From Vulcanimicrobiota bacterium (GTDB taxonomy: Bacteria; Vulcanimicrobiota; Vulcanimicrobiia; Vulcanimicrobiales; Vulcanimicrobiaceae): a DNA stretch of 15,163 nucleotides. Where the stretch lies: NCBI GenBank assembly GCA_019245275.1, contig JAFARW010000208.1, positions 1 to 15,163 of the forward strand, read 5' to 3'. Shown one piece after another: positions 13,806 to 15,163 of this stretch. The position numbers and the translations under genes were made by a program. The notes under the pieces were generated by a model. It searched no databases and had not been told where the DNA came from. It saw only the letters and a list, made by a program, of their open reading frames with translations. Position 1 is the first letter of the stretch, and each line of letters opens with the position of its first letter.

Positions 13806-14601
13806 CCGTATCCAAGAACGGCTGGATGTCTGCCGCTTCGACTTCGATGCCGACGCCGCGCGAATTGTAGCGAGCGTCGTGAAAATCCGATCCCCCGGTC
13901 ATCACCAGGCTTAACCGTCGCGCCGTGTCGCGAAAGAACTGCGTTTGCGCTCGATCGTGCCTTGGATAGAAAACTTCTAACCCGCGCAACCCATCGGCGG
14001 CGAGTTCGTCGATGATCCCGTAATCGCGCAAGCGTCCGGGATGCGCTAAGACCGCGACTCCGCCCGCGGCACCGATTTCTGCGATCGCTTGTTGCGGCGT
14101 AATGTGCGTTGAGGCAACGTAGCCCGGTTTGCCGTGGCGCAACAGCAAGCGAAACGCCGTCTCGATGTCGGCGATGTGACCGTGCCGTATCAGAGCTTTG
14201 CCCACATGCGGCCGCCCTAACGGGCGTGCACCTCCGGCTTCTGCAAGCACTTGCTCGAGTGTGATCGGATAGCCGGCTTCTTTTAGTTGCTCGACGATTC
14301 GTTCGATTCGTTCTCGACGCGCCCGCACGTTGTACTCGAGCAGTTGCTCAAAATGCTCGTCGTTTCGGCGTATCCCGAATCCGAGAACGTGGACTTCATT
14401 GCCACGATAGCTGGTGTTGACCTCGATGCCCACGATGACGCGCATGCCCGGCGGCACGCTCAACCCATCGTAGGCGGCAAGCGTGTCGTGGTCGGTGATT
14501 GAAAAGACCGCGACGCCACGCTTTTGCATGACGCCGCAGAGTTCGGCGGGCGAGAGCGTCCCGTCGCTCTCGCAAGTATGCGAGTGGAAGTCGACGATCA
14601 A
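13798..14601 (-). CDS. PHP-domain metal-dependent phosphoesterase (RNase AM/TrpH-YciV type)
   Basis: The product is 267 residues from TTG 14601, overlapping the spoVS stop as TTGA. The metal-site motifs of the PHP domain are all present in order: DFHSHTCESDG (His6, His8, Asp13), SITDHDT (Asp37-His38-Asp39), GIEV (Glu60), VHVLGFGI (His71), RPH (130-132), LAHPGR (His187) and GGSDFHD (Asp239, His241). Length and motif set match the YciV/TrpH group, which act on 3'-phosphoadenosine 5'-phosphate-like nucleotides and short RNAs with a trinuclear metal centre. Placement after ymdB and spoVS puts two metallophosphoesterases in one operon, hinting at nucleotide or RNA turnover. The start lacks a clear ribosome site and probably relies on coupling. 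It overlaps the convergent cyclodeaminase gene by eight bases. Confidence 0.88.
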   Translation of the reverse strand: MIVDFHSHTCESDGTLSPAELCGVMQKRGVAVFSITDHDTLAAYDGLSVPPGMRVIVGIEVNTSYRGNEVHVLGFGIRRNDEHFEQLLEYNVRARRERIERIVEQLKEAGYPITLEQVLAEAGGARPLGRPHVGKALIRHGHIADIETAFRLLLRHGKPGYVASTHITPQQAIAEIGAAGGVAVLAHPGRLRDYGIIDELAADGLRGLEVFYPRHDRAQTQFFRDTARRLSLVMTGGSDFHDARYNSRGVGIEVEAADIQPFLDTVT

Positions 14602-14954
14602 GCGGCGCGGCGTACGATCATGAGCGATATCCCCGTCCTGGCTTTCCCGCCGATCTCAATGTCGATGAACGACGGCGTGCATTGCAAATCCAAATTTCCC
14701 GCTTTCAGATACGAGCGCGCGATCGCAACGGCCTTGACTGCCTGGTTGATGGCGCCCGCTCCAACCGCTTGCATTTCGGCGCTTTCGCGATCCCGAAGCA
14801 CGGCCGCTAGCGCGCCGGCAACCGCATTTGGACTGCTCTTCGCGGACACCTTGAGCATGCTCGGCACGCTCGTCGTTTTCTCAGGCAGCGGTTCGGACTC
14901 GGTCACGACAGGCGGAGTAGTCGGTTGGGGAATGGCGGCAGATTCGATGATCAT
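14598..14954 (-). CDS. spoVS: Stage V sporulation protein S family (SpoVS/Alba-like)
   Basis: The product is 118 residues. The core at about 34-115 has LKVSAKSSPNAVAGALAAVL, then EMQAVGAGAINQAVKAVAIARSYL, then LQCTPSFIDIEIGG and GISLMIV, a near-standard SpoVS sequence. The family has an Alba-like fold and probably binds nucleic acid. In Bacillus it influences septation and spore coat assembly, but it is widespread in non-sporulating bacteria too. The first 33 residues are an added Pro/Thr/Ser/Glu-rich tail, longer than the usual ~86-residue protein and likely disordered. ATG 14954 has GAGGA five bases upstream. It overlaps the ymdB stop as ATGA and its own TGA overlaps the PHP gene start, so the three are translationally coupled. 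Confidence 0.93.
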   Translation of the reverse strand: MIIESAAIPQPTTPPVVTESEPLPEKTTSVPSMLKVSAKSSPNAVAGALAAVLRDRESAEMQAVGAGAINQAVKAVAIARSYLKAGNLDLQCTPSFIDIEIGGKARTGISLMIVRRAA

Positions 14955-15163
14955 GGTAGTCCTCGCTGAAAGATGCGCTTGATATCGAGCGCGCGTCCGG
15001 ATTGCGCATCGGCCCTGACGACGACCGCGCAGAATTGCTTCGAGCCGTTCTTCTGGACGCTGAAACGTTCTGAAAATCCGCTGATGAAGCGGTCGAGCAC
15101 GGCGCCCTCGTCCATGCCAATGACGCCTTGCGTCGGCCCGGTCATTCCGACATCGGTGATGTA
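14951..15163 (-). CDS. ymdB: C-terminus of YmdB/TIGR00282-family metallophosphoesterase (5' end outside window)
   Basis: 70 residues of C-terminus run from the window edge to TGA at 14953-14951. YITDVGMTGPTQGVIGMDEG is the closing motif of the YmdB family (YITDVGMTGP...VIG), followed by the usual GAVLDRFISGFSERFSVQKNG and AVVVRADAQSGRALDIKRI. YmdB is a cytoplasmic 2',3'-cyclic nucleotide phosphodiesterase with a di-metal centre, which in Bacillus shapes biofilm versus motility decisions. The catalytic metal ligands lie upstream, outside the window. ymdB-spoVS order is common in Firmicutes, usually behind the RNase Y gene rny, so rny may lie just beyond the edge. Confidence 0.9.
   Translation of the reverse strand, partial: YITDVGMTGPTQGVIGMDEGAVLDRFISGFSERFSVQKNGSKQFCAVVVRADAQSGRALDIKRIFQRGLP

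Overview
The window is a dense stretch of bacterial chromosome, moderately GC-rich by eye, with no gene-free gap longer than about 160 bases and no insertion sequence, CRISPR array or rRNA. No marker gene fixes the taxon. Three things suggest a deep-branching lineage such as Candidatus Eremiobacterota (WPS-2/Vulcanimicrobiota): the ymdB-spoVS pair, an archaeal/Thermotoga-type S-adenosylhomocysteinase coupled to metK, and many small secreted proteins of no familiar family. This placement is inference.

Left part (1-8570): a beta-rich C-terminal fragment; a DUF4239 membrane protein (-); a secreted protein followed closely by a probably exported, bicovalently flavinylated BBE-type oxidase (+); a minus-strand run of two small secreted proteins, a lipoprotein and a YCII-like protein; a DUF4126 membrane protein (+); an RsiV/DUF3298-type exported protein (-) divergent from a small Cys-rich secreted protein (+); and a small ferredoxin-like-fold protein (+). 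Many of these genes carry signal peptides, so this part looks like an envelope and secretion region.

Middle (8570-10591): tRNA-Asn(GUU) on the minus strand, with a good sigma70-type promoter, an adjoining hairpin and an imperfect copy of the tRNA 3' end about 120 bases beyond it. Divergent from the tRNA is an MFS exporter with its own TTGACG/TATAAA promoter, followed by a small secreted protein.

Right part (10588-15163): housekeeping genes. ahcY and metK form a minus-strand operon covering two steps of the SAM cycle. A cyclodeaminase/cyclohydrolase-family gene (FTCD_C) diverges from ahcY and may link the cycle to folate one-carbon chemistry. A second minus-strand operon, ymdB (partial), spoVS and a PHP-domain phosphoesterase, is joined by 4-base start/stop overlaps.

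Layout: genes are packed end to end. Three of the five convergent junctions overlap by exactly 4 bases, so that the two stop codons share CTAG or TTAG, and a fourth overlaps by 8. I found no convincing new defence or mobile system. The items most worth a second look are the lipoprotein whose signal peptide appears split by a one-base frameshift, the tRNA 3'-end copy, the exported flavin oxidase with its secreted partner, and the convergent stop-codon overlaps.
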